Shown piece after piece: positions 53,085 through 64,000 of a stretch of 64,000 bases of DNA. This DNA is from Thozetella sp. PMI_491 (taxonomy: Eukaryota; Ascomycota; Sordariomycetes; Chaetosphaeriales; Chaetosphaeriaceae). The translations under genes and the position numbers were made by a program. The stretch is from the NCBI GenBank assembly GCA_021432635.1, contig MU270019.1, forward strand, positions 434,001 through 498,000, written 5' to 3'. The notes under the pieces were generated by a model. The model searched no databases. It saw only the letters and a list, made by a program, of their open reading frames with translations, and had not been told where the DNA came from. Positions within the stretch are counted from its first letter, which is position 1. Each line of letters starts with the position of its first letter.

Positions 53085-55055
53085 TCACGACTGTTTTGGT
53101 AGCCAGTCTATGCCACTCTGTGGTAGCTCCAGATCTACTCTGATGAGAATCTTTTTCCTCGAAACCCACTCCAAGTGTTCCTGAACAACATCCTTCATCT
53201 TGCAACACCTTTCCAACTCTGCCTGTGCGTCCTCCAGCGACAGCAGATGGCACTCTCTGGCCAAGACCGTATGGCCCAATTGAAACGCTGGCGCATAGTG
53301 GAAAGGCGATATGCGGAGATTTTGGGGCAGGCTCATGTAAGGGATAGAGCTGCATATTGACTGAGCATATCGTAGGAGTGCTGCGCGGTGGCGCCGAAGG
53401 ACACCGTGATAGCCGGGCTCATCAGAGTGCGGAGCGAGGGTGCGAATGGAGGAGAGAACATCGCAAAGTAGAATTCGCAGCGTTATGGCCGTCGTCCAGA
53501 AAAGGGATATCAGAAGATTCTTCTCCATGTCGTCGAACTCGATAATGGTGGCGAATGGCGAGTCGGGATCACCAGTTGCCGTCCGGAAGGCGCGCTGTAC
53601 GTGATCCGGAAGTCCACAATCCTTCCATCGTTCGATCCTAAAGGCCAAGGGAAGCGCACGCATGAAGTGCAGTGGAAGTGCAAGGAATTGATCGACCTTC
53701 TGAAGGATACTCTTTCCTTGGTGGTACAGGTGCGTTAAGCTGCGGCACCAGCTTCTGACAGGCACGCTGAGGTCTTTCTGTCCTCTATCACACCATACAT
53801 CTAGAAGATCATAGTATTTCTGCCTGAGAGCTGATGTCTCGGAAAGGTACTTGATCACCACCTCGAAACTGTCCGGGGGGGTTGTTGCGGTGGGGAGAGA
53901 GAAGGATTCAGTGTTGTCACGGAAATCATTCCCAGCCGGGTACAGCGGTTTGCCGGAAGCACGATAAAGCAAATGGAGTCTTTGTGGTTCATTATGGAGC
54001 GTCTTTGGTCTTGAGGACATCGTTTCGAAGAGCTGTAGGCAACTATTATCAGAAACTAGGCAGGTTGGGCAAACGGGAGGACGGCGGAGTGGATGGTGGA
54101 CGGACAGTAAACAACCGAAATGAAGTAAACATCTGCTTAGATTGCAGGGTTTCGGGGTTACGACGCTCAATCGCTTGCGAGATGGCGCGTATGTGGCTCT
54201 GCCAACCACCGGATCCTGGCTGCATGGTCATCTTTGGGGACGAGGTTAGCTCAGCGGGGGCCGTTGAGAGAGAGAAACATGAACGTACCTCCCAGAACGC
54301 CATTAGGAGGCACGAAAAGACCAAGTCGTGCCAATCTTGCTCTGGAAGAACCCCCGCAGTGTCTCCCAGGATTTCGGGGACACGTTTAGACATGCAGCGC
54401 AGCGCGCTTGCATAAATTCTTATGCCTTCCTCCTCCCGGGTGCGGTCCCCGTTCACGCGCCCGAAATGGGTCCGCGCTAGTGCGTCGGCTGCACAAATAA
54501 GAGGGTTGGTTTGCTCCGCGCCACTAGATTCTGCAAGCAGCGAAAACGCCCGCAGCAGTCTCCCCACCAATGTGGTCATATCATTACTATCAGGGGCAAG
54601 GACGTGAAACTCAGATAGGAAGAAGGAGGTGTAGATGGCCGTCTTGTCCGGAATAATGAGTTTCGGGGGGGCAAAGACCGGAGCGACCGTCCATGTACGC
54701 TCTACTCCAGTACCAAGAGCGAGCGCCGTGTTACTTTTGGTCAGACACTTACTCTCAGCCGGTTTGGGGCGTGTCGTGGCCTTCGAAGCTACGCCTAGGG
54801 GCTTCCAACCCTCGTTCAAGAAGGTAAATTGCGCACGGCGGTATCCTTGACATTGTTGCTTCCTGTCTTCACAGTTCTTACAGCCCGGTCGCCTACCATC
54901 TGCCCGAGAGTCAGCAACGGCACCCCAGGGGTGCGCGAGGTTGAAGGTTGACGGGCCTGAAACTCACCACAGCGGACCTTCCGTGAGACGCACGTGATGC
55001 ACCCCTTGGATCGCGGGACCGAAGGGAGCAATTTATTGGCCTCGACAGTGTTCAT
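53085..55055 (-). CDS. Zn2Cys6 fungal transcription factor
   Basis: Exons 55055-54968, 54899-54289, 54231-54106 and 54032-53085 give 590 residues. The binuclear zinc cluster is split by the first intron and reads CITCVSRKVRC, then DGRRPGCKNCEDRKQQC, an exact C-x2-C-x6-C-x6-C-x2-C-x6-C pattern at residues 18-44. The linker is basic and Pro-rich. The regulatory half has LVGRLLRAFSLLAES, HDLVFSCLLMAFWE, GWQSHIRAISQAIERRNPE and the fungal-specific factor fold to the end (LPQSGIDWLPKQS). The third exon is placed so that FWE joins MTMQPGSGGW, matching the family. It could regulate the neighbouring reductase, the FAD oxidase or the GMC gene; no binding-site evidence. Confidence 0.9.
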
Positions 55056-56240
55056 CTTCCAAAGTTCGTCTGCGTCTTGCCCGGTAGGTGAGACGAGCAA
55101 AGGGGCAAGAGGCGGGCGGATAACGGGAGAGTTGGGGCCTCGTGTAAAAGTCCAGAAAGTTGGGGGCGGTATTCCGGTAGTCAATTGGCGCTAAGCCTCA
55201 TTTAGAAGCTAACGCGAACCCTGTCAGTCCCACTCTATCCAATCAGCATCAGGCTTGTGTCTTTGTCTTACCAAGCCATCACCGTCAATCTACCACTATG
55301 GAGTCGTCTCTAACGTTCGCGCTGACATCCGTCAAAAGAGGTTTAAATTCCATGGCAGTTCCAGTTATCCATTGTCTACCTCTCTCTGCGCATCGTCACG
55401 TGCCGCATACAGCGCCTCATTAGCCACCATAGATAGCCACAACCTTCCTCGCTGTGCCACAACAATGGCGATTTTTAGAGTACATCTATCTATCCTTGGT
55501 AACTGTTAACTAGTGTTTCCTCCGAGTCACTCTTTAGCGATGATCCTAAATTCGCCGTGTCGACTACTCCTGAGCCTTCTCCCATCGTGTTCGATACGAA
55601 GACAACAGCAACATAAACGCTCGAGTGACATCAGTCAGGCATCCAGGTCATGCCTAGCCTTATTCCGATAGGTTTTTTTAGGGGTTTTTTTTTTTCATAA
55701 CTTGAGTACCGGATCCTCTTTAATATTAGTGCTAGATTTATCACTCAGTAGTCCATGACCGCTGTCCAGGCCGTATCGTCTCCTAGCGCCCCTTCGCTCC
55801 TGAAAGGGTGAGGAAAGTGCTAGCTAAGATATCTCCCGGGTTGTGAACCTCTCGTCCCTGGCGCCGGAATCTACCATGCCCGTTATCCTAGAAGCCTGCT
55901 GCTACGCCATGACCACGCCGTATGTCGTGATAGGCGCGGCCTTGTTGCTCGTATGTGCGACCTCAGATGTTACTGCCCCTGCTAAAACGCCGCAAATCAG
56001 GCTCCCCTAGCCTTGATTCGCCATTGTTGCGGAACTATGATTTAGTTGATACATACTGGGTGTAAACAAATGACCGTAAGACCCCTACCTTCTATTCCAC
56101 GCTTCTACCGTAGGCATGGGTATCTTGCTCGCAACACCCATATGACAACCGACATCGAAGGGTTAGACTGAGACAACCTTGATAGCTTAACATCTGGGTA
56201 AGAATCTCCAATCGACTGTGAAGACCTGATAAGAATTCTG

Positions 56241-56272
<32 letters not shown>

Positions 56273-57057
56273 CCCCCCCAGTTTTGTGCTCTTTCGTGCT
56301 CGCCAGGGCGTAGTGGCTGTTTACTTGCACACCCAGAGCTACGTTGCCATGGTCAAAAGCGACTACAGTTCGCGATAAAATATAGGATACAGTCGAAGAG
56401 CAAAAGTTCAAATGGTATGATCCTGCCGCCCAGGGCCGCTGAAGCAGCTTTAAGAGAACCTATCGCTGACATGAGCTAAATACTGATCGAGGTAGCAACC
56501 CGAAAAGAAGAGGAAGCTATTGAAAGTAGCCAAGACTCTAGCTCCAAGCTCCGCCCGGAAGACCCACAAAGGCTCTAGTCATCACAATGCCCTCGCCTGT
56601 GTTGGCATTCGCAGCTGGTCAAACTGTGGACACAATTCTTGGCGGCCTTTAAGCTTTGGTTGTGAAAATAATACATTTTTATGTCTCTTGAGAAGCCATT
56701 ACGACCCATTTTCTATATTCTCAAGATAGCATAAACGTTATTCTACCAATACTGGGTTGGTTAGGCGAAACTAGCCGGCCTGTCGAGATGCAACGGAACC
56801 AGGATCCAGCTGGCGAGACCAGTGCTGCGATTGGGTGTATATAGCTAGGGACCTACCAAATGGTGACGTGGGCGAGTCATGTTACACCAGGTAGTAATTT
56901 TAACAGGGGATCCCCCCATATCTGCGGGGTTTACCCATTTGAGGGGTCGTTTTGCGAGAAAGGGGGCTGGTTACTTTTTTTTTCCTTCCTTGTATATAAT
57001 CTCCCAATTCTTTAGATCAGTAGAGATGCTGTTAAGTCGTACACTTACCTCATCACA
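55056..57057. other. Long intergenic tract with homopolymer block
   Basis: No gene supported over 2 kb. The T/A/C homopolymer block is listed separately. The right end (56840-57057) leads to the GMC gene and has a TATATAAT-like stretch at 56993-57000. Confidence 0.5.
56241..56279. repeat. T18-A14-C7 homopolymer block
   Basis: Eighteen T, then fourteen A, then seven C in direct succession. The T/A part is self-complementary. It could be a real mutation hotspot or an assembly/consensus artefact. Confidence 0.95.
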
Positions 57058-59411
57058 ATGTTCACCATGCGGCTTAGGCTATTAGCTTTTGCTCTCGCTG
57101 TCTCCCTCGGCGTAAGCGGGACGACTGTCACCAATGACACTGCGGTAGCGGCGGACAAGACGTTTGACTATGTCATAGTAGGTGCTGGCCTAGCCGGCCT
57201 AACTGTAGGGAATAAGGTACGTTGTTGACTTCGAGGAGCTTGCTGCATACTGCTCTAACTCGGTACTTTGTAGCTTAGCGGCAGGGGTCATTCAGTTCTT
57301 ATCATAGAAGCTGGCCCAGATGACAGTGCGAACCCTGTCATCTATAACGCAGAAGACCGAGTATTTCACGGCTCCGTTTGCAATTGGCTATATCCTGCAT
57401 ATGATGAAGATGGGACCGTGCTTTCACAGGCTATTGATAGCGGCGCCTGTATTGGTGGCGGTACCTCCAGTAAGCTAGCGGCCCAGCCACTTACATCCTC
57501 GTCTGCATCTCTGACTAGTTGGCTCCAGTCAACGGGATGGTGTGGTACCGGCCTACCGAGGCTGAGATCAATAAGCTAGAGACATTGGATAACCCAGGAT
57601 GGAACTGGGAAACCCTTGAGCCGGTCAGTCAACCTACGAAGTCGAGCAGACAAAGGCTAATCCTGACCGCTTTAGTATATGACCGCCAGCGAAAAGAATA
57701 TTCTGCCTAATGCAGAACAAATAGCCCAAGGTGCAGGTGTCGACCCGGCTGTCCACGGCTATGAAGGTCATATCAATACCTCGTTTCCGGTGTGTTGTCG
57801 CATGCCACTTAACTATAAGACTACTCTATACCCGCCGGCTAACTAGCGTAGACACCGATGCGCATTCCTGGTGCCATTGAACTTTTCAAGCAATCACTTC
57901 CGCAGGCCTTCCCGGGGCTCACCATTGGGAACGACTTATCCAACCGCACCTCGGTCGTCTCAGCATCTACGTCGTGGACGATCTGGTACGATGATGTCAC
58001 GGGCAAGCTTCGACGCTCGTCCGCTGCTGATGGGTTTCTCTGGGCAGCAGACCAACAGCGTGACTGTCTCACCCTGCTGTCTAGTCACAAAGTCGCCAAA
58101 GTGCTGTTCGACGAGGATTTGGTTGCGACTGGCGTGTCGTTTGTACCGAATGACGGCAGCTCTGCGCCGGCCAATTTCAGCGCGTACGCTGCCAAGGGCG
58201 TGATCCTGTCTGCTGGGTCGCTAGCAAGTGGTCCCATTCTTGAGAGGTCGGGCATTGGAAGGAAGGATATTTTAAATGCAGCAGGGGTGGACCAGCTCAT
58301 CGACCTGCCAGGGGTTGGGTCTAATCTCAACGTAAGTTGACGGAGCCCCGTACGATGTGTGTTCGTGAAGCATGGATGGATAGACGTGCTTAAATTTGAC
58401 ATAGGACCAGCCGGGAACATCATCAGCTGCTCTCGTTGCGGAATCCTATTGGAACGACACCTCTATAATCGATAACCGGAATCTCTTCGGCCCAGAGATC
58501 TCCCTCGTCAATATCGACGAGATCTGGGGTGAAGGTATTTGCCGGAGCATTGACTCTGCTTTGTCTTGCTTCATTTACTGACCGTCCAGAAGACGCCACC
58601 GCGTATGCGAATGATCTCACATCTCCCGAAATCCTTCAGTCCAGAGCCCAGGCTCTTGTGGATGCAGGTGCAGCCGTCAACGTAGATGGCGCCATGGCAG
58701 TCCTCAACGTTACTATCGATCTCATCACGACATCTCGTGGTAGGTCTAAGTTTACTCACATTTCCTCCTAAACCTAAACTGCGAAGAAGATGGACTAATC
58801 ATAACACGCCGACGCAGTGCCGGTAGCCGAACTACTGGCCGATAGCGCCTCCTCGGTGGTCTACCTCGCCTTCTGGCCATCTATGCCTCTCTCGCGTGGC
58901 CACGTACATATCAACTCTTCAGATCCCCTGCAACCCCCAATCATCACACCTCGCTTGCTCGTAGACACATTTGACCAGGATGTCGCTATCGCAATCACGC
59001 GACGCTCGCAAGAAGTGTTTGCAGCTGCGCCATTTGCAGATGTTGTGGCAGTTCCATACCTTGAACCTTCTTTCGGACCCAACGGTACCGACGCCGAATT
59101 CCTGGCGTGGTACAGAAACACGACTGGCCCCGCGGATCATTGGATTGGAAGTACGGCCATGATGCCTAGACATTTGGGAGGAGTTGTGGACCCTGAGCTA
59201 CGGTATGATTTGTCTCATCCCCCCCTCTGAGGTGGCTGCCTTCTTGTAGCGGTTCTCGACCGTTCTGACACATATACATAGGGTATACGGGACCAAGAAC
59301 CTGCGCGTAATTGATGCTGGTATTCTGCCCTTCCAGCTCACGGCCCACACCATGTCAACACTGTACGCCATCGCAAGCAGAGCTGCAGATATTATTCTTG
59401 CCGAGGGTTGA
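57058..59411 (+). CDS. GMC-family FAD oxidoreductase, secreted, nine exons
   Basis: Exons 57058-57216, 57274-57469, 57529-57623, 57676-57789, 57852-58331, 58405-58534, 58590-58739, 58818-59202 and 59282-59411 give 612 residues. It is a glucose-methanol-choline oxidoreductase acting on alcohols or sugars; the signal peptide (MFTMRLRLLAFALAVSLGVSG) directs secretion. The FAD dinucleotide motif is DYVIVGAGLAGLTVG, with VLIIEAGPDD downstream. The first GMC signature spans exons 2-3 (CIGGGTS-INGMVWYRP). GVILSAGSLASGPILERSGIG is the second signature. The catalytic His lies in ADHWIGSTAMMPR and the partner His in LTAHTMSTLYAIAS, a layout closest to cellobiose-dehydrogenase-flavodomain and VERB-synthase-like enzymes. 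The donor of the sixth intron could also be at 58529 (GTGAAG), removing two residues. Confidence 0.92.
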
Positions 59412-59639
59412 GTTATCAAAAGTTAGCAGGGACACACCCTTAAATAGACACCTGTTTCTACCTTCTCTTTAACAGAGTTCCATCCAATCAGCACGACACT
59501 CTGGGTGCAGGGTCTTCAAAGACAAATTTTGACTTGGACAAATTTAGACCTGAAATATGCTGTGCCTGATGGCTATAAACCACGATTATCATCAAGGTCT
59601 TAATTCACGATGCTTTGATTTGAATTTTGCTGTCTAGAG

Positions 59640-60574
59640 CAACAACCCCAGGTTACTGAGACCCCTACGAATGTAAAAGCGCTTTTACCCGTTAGGATAC
59701 TGATAAAGATGAATAGCTACGACAATAGCCACATTATCCGCTTTATTACTTCGTTTAAGCGGGGATCAACCAAAACAGAAATGTTATACTATTTCCTTTT
59801 TGAATGGGTTGATGGAGGTAGCCTGGAGGATCTATGGTCTTACAACTTGAAACTGCCTCTGACGAAAGAACTGGTTAGGGATAGCCTTAAGCAGCTCTAT
59901 GGCCTTGCTGGGCCCTCTGCGCGGCTTATTGTCAAGACTATAGCTTTGGAACTTGTCATGGTAATAATAAGCCGGGAAATATACTTTGGTTTAGAGGCAG
60001 TTTAAGCAGCATGTTTGGTATACTTAAGATTGGAGGCTGGGGCCTAGCTGATCATTATATTACAGCTACCCAGTAGAGAATCACCGAAACCTCTGCCGCC
60101 TGGGGAATTATGCTTTATGAGGCTCCAGAATCCCAGGTACCTGTCAATGGACGGAGGGTTCTGGGTCGACAATACGATGTCTGGTCCCTTGGATGCGTTA
60201 TTTTGGAACTCCTCATCTGGCTCCTCTACGGCTATGACGAAGTGCTTAGGTTCTGTAAGATGCTCGAGCAGGGTTCTGTTGGCGTAATTACTTATTATAA
60301 GATCTTGCACGTAGATGGAAACCCTAAGGCCGTGGTTTATGAAGGTGTGCTGATGTGGGTGGATCACATGGCGAGATACCCAGCTTACGCGAAGGATACA
60401 GCCCTAGGCGAGGTGCTGGGTTTTGTCAAGAACAAACTCCTTGTGGTCGATCTCGGGCTGTCCACATCTAGTATGTTAGTCATGAAAGACATCCCTTCCG
60501 TACTGGTCTCAGGTTTGGACACACCCGAGATTCCCGCCATACCGCCGATCTCGGGCAGTGTTTGCGACGACTAG
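59640..60574 (+). pseudogene. Protein-kinase-domain remnant
   Basis: A kinase fold of the type found in fungal STAND-associated and stand-alone kinases is recognisable but damaged. N-lobe end and hinge: HIIRFITSFKRG and YYFLFEWVDGGSLEDLW (59730-59840), then LPLTKELVRDSLKQLYGLA. The catalytic loop reads HGNNKPGNILWF (about 59957-59992), where active relatives have HGDxKPxN, and the DFG-equivalent reads GWGLAD, so both catalytic aspartates are missing. A stop and a frame change follow, then APE with YEAPE, DVWSLGCVILELLIWLLYG (C-lobe) to a stop at 60574. No start or ATP-binding lysine region is visible. It lies 270 bp upstream of the NACHT gene on the same strand. Confidence 0.75.
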
Positions 60575-60846
60575 GGCAGTTGCGTTGCGCCGGGGTTGTT
60601 GTTTGAAGCTGCGTGTATCTGCTTCGCCTCAAGAGAACAATGGGCGAAAATCTGCCTTGGCATATTTTCGGATGCATGCCCGATCCAATCAGCAGACAAT
60701 ATATTTGTCGAGCCAGCCGCCATCACGTGCAAGGCACCCTTCCTCCACATGCCAGAAGCAGGCTGTGCCTCTCTTTCCATTTCGTCGCAGCTCGCCGTAG
60801 ATGCAGTAACAACCTGTCTTTTCTCCATTCTCTCTTCCATTTGGCC

Positions 60847-63800
60847 ATGGATCCTATCACGGCAGTCAGCCTTGCTTCCAACGTGGTCGCTTTTATCGAC
60901 TTCTCGTGGAGCCTAGTTCGTGGCACGTATGAAGTGCACACCTCGAAAACCGGAACGACGGTGGAAAATGCGCATATTAGCACCGTCGTGGACGATCTAC
61001 GCGAGGCAACCAGGGACCTGGACATAAAATTTTGTGGCAGCGACAAGGACGAGAAGGCTATCGCGCAACTTAGCAAAGAATGCGTCGTCCTATCCGAAGA
61101 TCTGGGCAAGATACTCGCCAGGCTGAAGGCAAAAGATGACTCAAAGTGGGCTAGCCTGCGGATCAAGTGGCAGAGCATGAGAAAGAGCAAGGAAATTGCA
61201 TCGATCGAACAGCGGCTGGCCGCATACAGGTCTGAGATTGGTTTGAGGTTAAACCTCCTCCTGACGTCAGTTCCAGCCTACACGTGCCCACGTCGTCCAG
61301 GACTAGTTAAGATGACTGAACTTCCCCTAATAGTGGCCAACAAAACATCGTCAGACAGCATCTTGACAAACTAGAGAAGGAGGCCAAGAAACTCTCCGCC
61401 GAAAGTGCCAAGAATCTAGCCGAGATTAGAGGAAAGCTAAAGCTTGAAGCTTTACGCTCCTCGTCCGTGAACACAACTTGGCCGACGAGCCGGTCTGAGG
61501 ATGCTGTTCGCGCCCGGACTGTGACGCCGTGGGACGATGCTCTAGAGGGCAGTATTGCGGAATCCGGCGGTTTTGTGAGACTGCGCCATCTTCTCACCGA
61601 ACTAGAAACAAGAGCTAGGAACATCCCGAAGGAGAACTATATCCTGGGAAGGCTGTTCTATGATTCGATGTACCAGCGTGAAGATTCCGTCGAAGATGCT
61701 CACGAGGGTACATTCAACTGGATTGTTCAAGGGGCCGGTGACCTCAGACCCACCGTTGTGACTGGGTTGAGGCAAGGCAATGACACTACAGCCAACGACC
61801 CTAGTTTATCAGAGGCAACAGTCGGCGTCAGGGATGCTTCAATCTCTATGCCATTAAGCAGCAGCTCAGCGGAGGATCTCACCTGTCGCCCCTCCTCGGA
61901 AGAACATCTCGGTGTTCCCTCGCCCTACTATGCCAATGACCTGCTCCGAGAGCAACAGCGCCGTCATATAGTCTCTAATAACTTCTTGTCTTTCTTAAGG
62001 GGCGACAACGGCGTCTACTTCATCTGTGGCAAAGCCGGGTCTGGGAAGTCGACTTTAATGAAGTTCCTCGGCCAAGACGTGACCGTCCGGGATGCACTGG
62101 AAGACTGGGCAGGCAGTAAGATGCTTGTCGCTGGGCACTTTTACTTCTGGAAATCCGGAGATAAGCTCCAAATGTCTCTCGAGGGGTTATACAGGTCCCT
62201 TCTATTTACAGCCCTCTCAAAATGCCCGAGTCTCTTGCCGGAGATATTCCCGGACGACTGGGAGATCGGCTCGGTACCACATCTGACCAACAGGCCATTC
62301 AGACCTCGGGAGCTCCAAAAAGCGGTGGAGAATCTTATGGCTATGAAGAATTCCTTCGGCTATAGATTCTACTTTTTTATCGATGGCCTAGATGAATATA
62401 AAGGCGACAGCGTCGAATACTTTCGTCTCGCTCGGCAACTCCGACAATGGGCGGCCAACGCAGATGTCAAGGTGATCTGTTCCGCCAGGCCGTATACGGA
62501 ATTTTTAAACACGCTCAATGGCGAACACCACATACTACAACTTCATGAGTTGACCAGAAGCGATATCCGTCGGTTTGCCACCGTGGAGCTCGAGCGTTCG
62601 AGTTCCTACGATGTGCAAACCGGATTTGAGTACGAATCTATCGTCGAAGAGATTATACGAAACGCCGACGGAATCTTCCTCTGGGCTCGCCTTGTTGTTC
62701 GCTCGGTACTAGATGGTATTGCGCATGGAGACTCCTGCCAGTCCCTCCAGGACCGAATCGATAATTCACCAAGGGATCTTAATCGCTTGTTTGCCCAAAT
62801 GTTGCAGAGTGTAGACCCTGCGACCCGGTCGCAATCCACAAGAATGCTACTCCTAGCGTTGGATAACCCGCACTCGCAACCTTTGAGCGCTCTTGCCTTC
62901 TCCTGGATCGAAGATGTCGACCATGGAACCTTCCCTCTTGACTTGCCCATTCGGTCTTATAGCGACGGGGAGCTAAGCCAAAGAAGAGACCGCGTTGCGC
63001 GTCAGCTCGCAGCCTACACCGGTGGTCTCCTTGAGGTAGATGATGCGCGATACTCCCAGCCGAGCGTGCAGTTCTTGCACCGGACTGTCCGTGACTATTT
63101 CGAAAGTGACACAGGACGGGCCAAGCTGCGAAAAGATCGTAAAGCATTCAAAATTCCTTCGGCCGAGGTTTATTTTCGGCTGCAACTAGCAGAGCTCAAG
63201 TGCGGGCTCGATGCCGAGGACTCCTTTTCTGGACTCTACGACTTGATGTCTGCACCGGGATATAATAGCTACTCGTTCCCTTCGCACTATCTGGACGAGC
63301 TCGAGGCAGTCCATCGCAGGATGTCGGAAATCTATTTGCAAAGGCATGGCCACCGCTCTACGAATGTCAGCGACGTCTCGGGCCATTTCCTTGACGGGAG
63401 GCTGCGTAAGTATATGATGAACGACCGCGGCTCAGTCAAGCCTGACTCCATTTCTGCACCCTTCGGCGAGTTTTGGAGAGTAGACTCTCTAGCGAACCAC
63501 CTTCTTTTGGGTCAATCAGCTTATGTTGTGGCGAGACTGGAACGCCTCGGGTCGAACTTTGGCACCGAAGAGGCACTGCGGCTGTTCATTGCGTCCTGGG
63601 AGAACCCTCATTGTTGTATGGATGTTGTAGAGCTTTGTCTCCGTCGCTTTATTAGTCCCGATGACCAGGTGCCTGTGCTACGATGGTGTCAGAGTCGCAC
63701 TGCCATTGGGGAAATCCCCACATACAAATTTGTAAGGGGAAAGCCGGCCTCGATCTGGCTAGTATATCTGCGTTTTCTAGCCGGTAACGTCTTGGCGAGG

Positions 63801-64000
63801 CTCAAGGACCGATCACTTGTGGAGGAATGGATTCAAGACGGCCAGCTCCTGTGCTATCTCCAGATTCTAGGACACTTCTACCGCCACGGTGCCGATCTAT
63901 CCGCTACCATCATCCTACGGAATGAGGATTGGACAAAGCCGCCTTACCAAAAGTCAACACTCCCACTTCGCCAATTTCTCCATCCCGGCGAAGATCTCTT
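60847..64000 (+). CDS. Helo-like/NACHT STAND (NLR-like) protein, 3' end outside window
   Basis: Exons 60847-61265 and 61334 to beyond 64000, joined across a 68-nt intron (phase 2); over 1000 residues visible with no stop. The N-terminal region (MDPITAVSLASNVVAFIDFS, EVHTSKTGTTVENAHI) is the Helo-like N-terminal domain of fungal NLR-like proteins, a presumed membrane-active or signalling module. It is followed by coiled coil (LDKLEKEAKKLSAESAKNLA). The NACHT domain has Walker A FICGKAGSGKSTLMKFL (62020-62070), Walker B FYFFIDGLDEYKGD (62365-62405), sensor KVICSARPY, and the winged-helix-like LNRLFAQML and QFLHRTVRDYFES blocks. The visible part after that has no ankyrin, WD40 or TPR repeats; these may lie to the right. 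Predicted role: non-self or pathogen sensing with regulated cell death. Confidence 0.92.

Noticed and set aside
1-64000. tRNA or rRNA genes, CRISPR arrays and telomeric repeats
   Set aside because: Looked for B-box-like GGTTCGA motifs, regularly spaced repeats and TTAGGG runs by eye; none convincing.

Overview
The window looks like nuclear DNA of a filamentous ascomycete (Pezizomycotina). Genes carry short GT-AG introns of about 41-73 nt, often with a CTAAC/CTGAC-like branch site. The families are typical of such fungi: HET-domain proteins, a Helo-like/NACHT STAND protein, Zn2Cys6 and zinc-cluster-less fungal regulators, MreA-like FAD oxidases, DUF3176 membrane proteins, WSC-domain remnants and GPI-type wall proteins. 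Gene density is low, intergenic tracts are long, and about a quarter of the recognisable loci are broken, so this reads as an accessory, possibly subterminal, compartment. No PKS, NRPS, terpene synthase, rRNA, tRNA or CRISPR array was seen.

Layout. 0-9 kb: an eroded remnant, a broken NtaA/SnaA-type flavin monooxygenase (2.75-4.18 kb), an intact small GPI-type protein (5.6 kb), and a frame-broken DUF3176 gene (6.7-8.9 kb) whose 5' end runs into a foldback repeat. 9.9-13.4 kb: a large HET gene and a GRF-type zinc-finger gene. 14.7-19.1 kb: an O-methyltransferase, an SDR and a divergently transcribed regulator, which form a small tailoring-type group. 19.3-24 kb: small secreted/coiled-coil genes, a WSC fragment fused to a 42-bp piece of ABC-transporter sequence, and a single-pass sensor-like membrane protein. 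25-33.8 kb: aldehyde dehydrogenase, a 1.46-1.50k-residue ABCC transporter and an MreA-like FAD oxidase. 35-37.2 kb: a second, eroded DUF3176 gene and an unidentified eroded gene.

39-46 kb: an Ala/Lys-repeat secreted protein, a zinc-type MDR (enoyl) reductase, a small secreted protein, the 3' half of an SGNH hydrolase and an intact orphan gene. 47-55 kb: a second MreA-like oxidase, a second HET gene, an NmrA/epimerase-like reductase and a Zn2Cys6 regulator. 57-64 kb: a nine-exon GMC oxidoreductase, a dead protein-kinase remnant and a Helo-like/NACHT STAND gene that runs off the right edge.

How they may work together (inference): oxidoreductases, a methyltransferase, a transporter and two regulators are scattered among allorecognition-type genes (two HET, one STAND). 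There is no backbone synthase here, so any secondary-metabolite role would need a partner outside the window or unrelated substrates. Exon structures were derived by hand from reading-frame continuity and splice consensus; they are predictions without transcript support.
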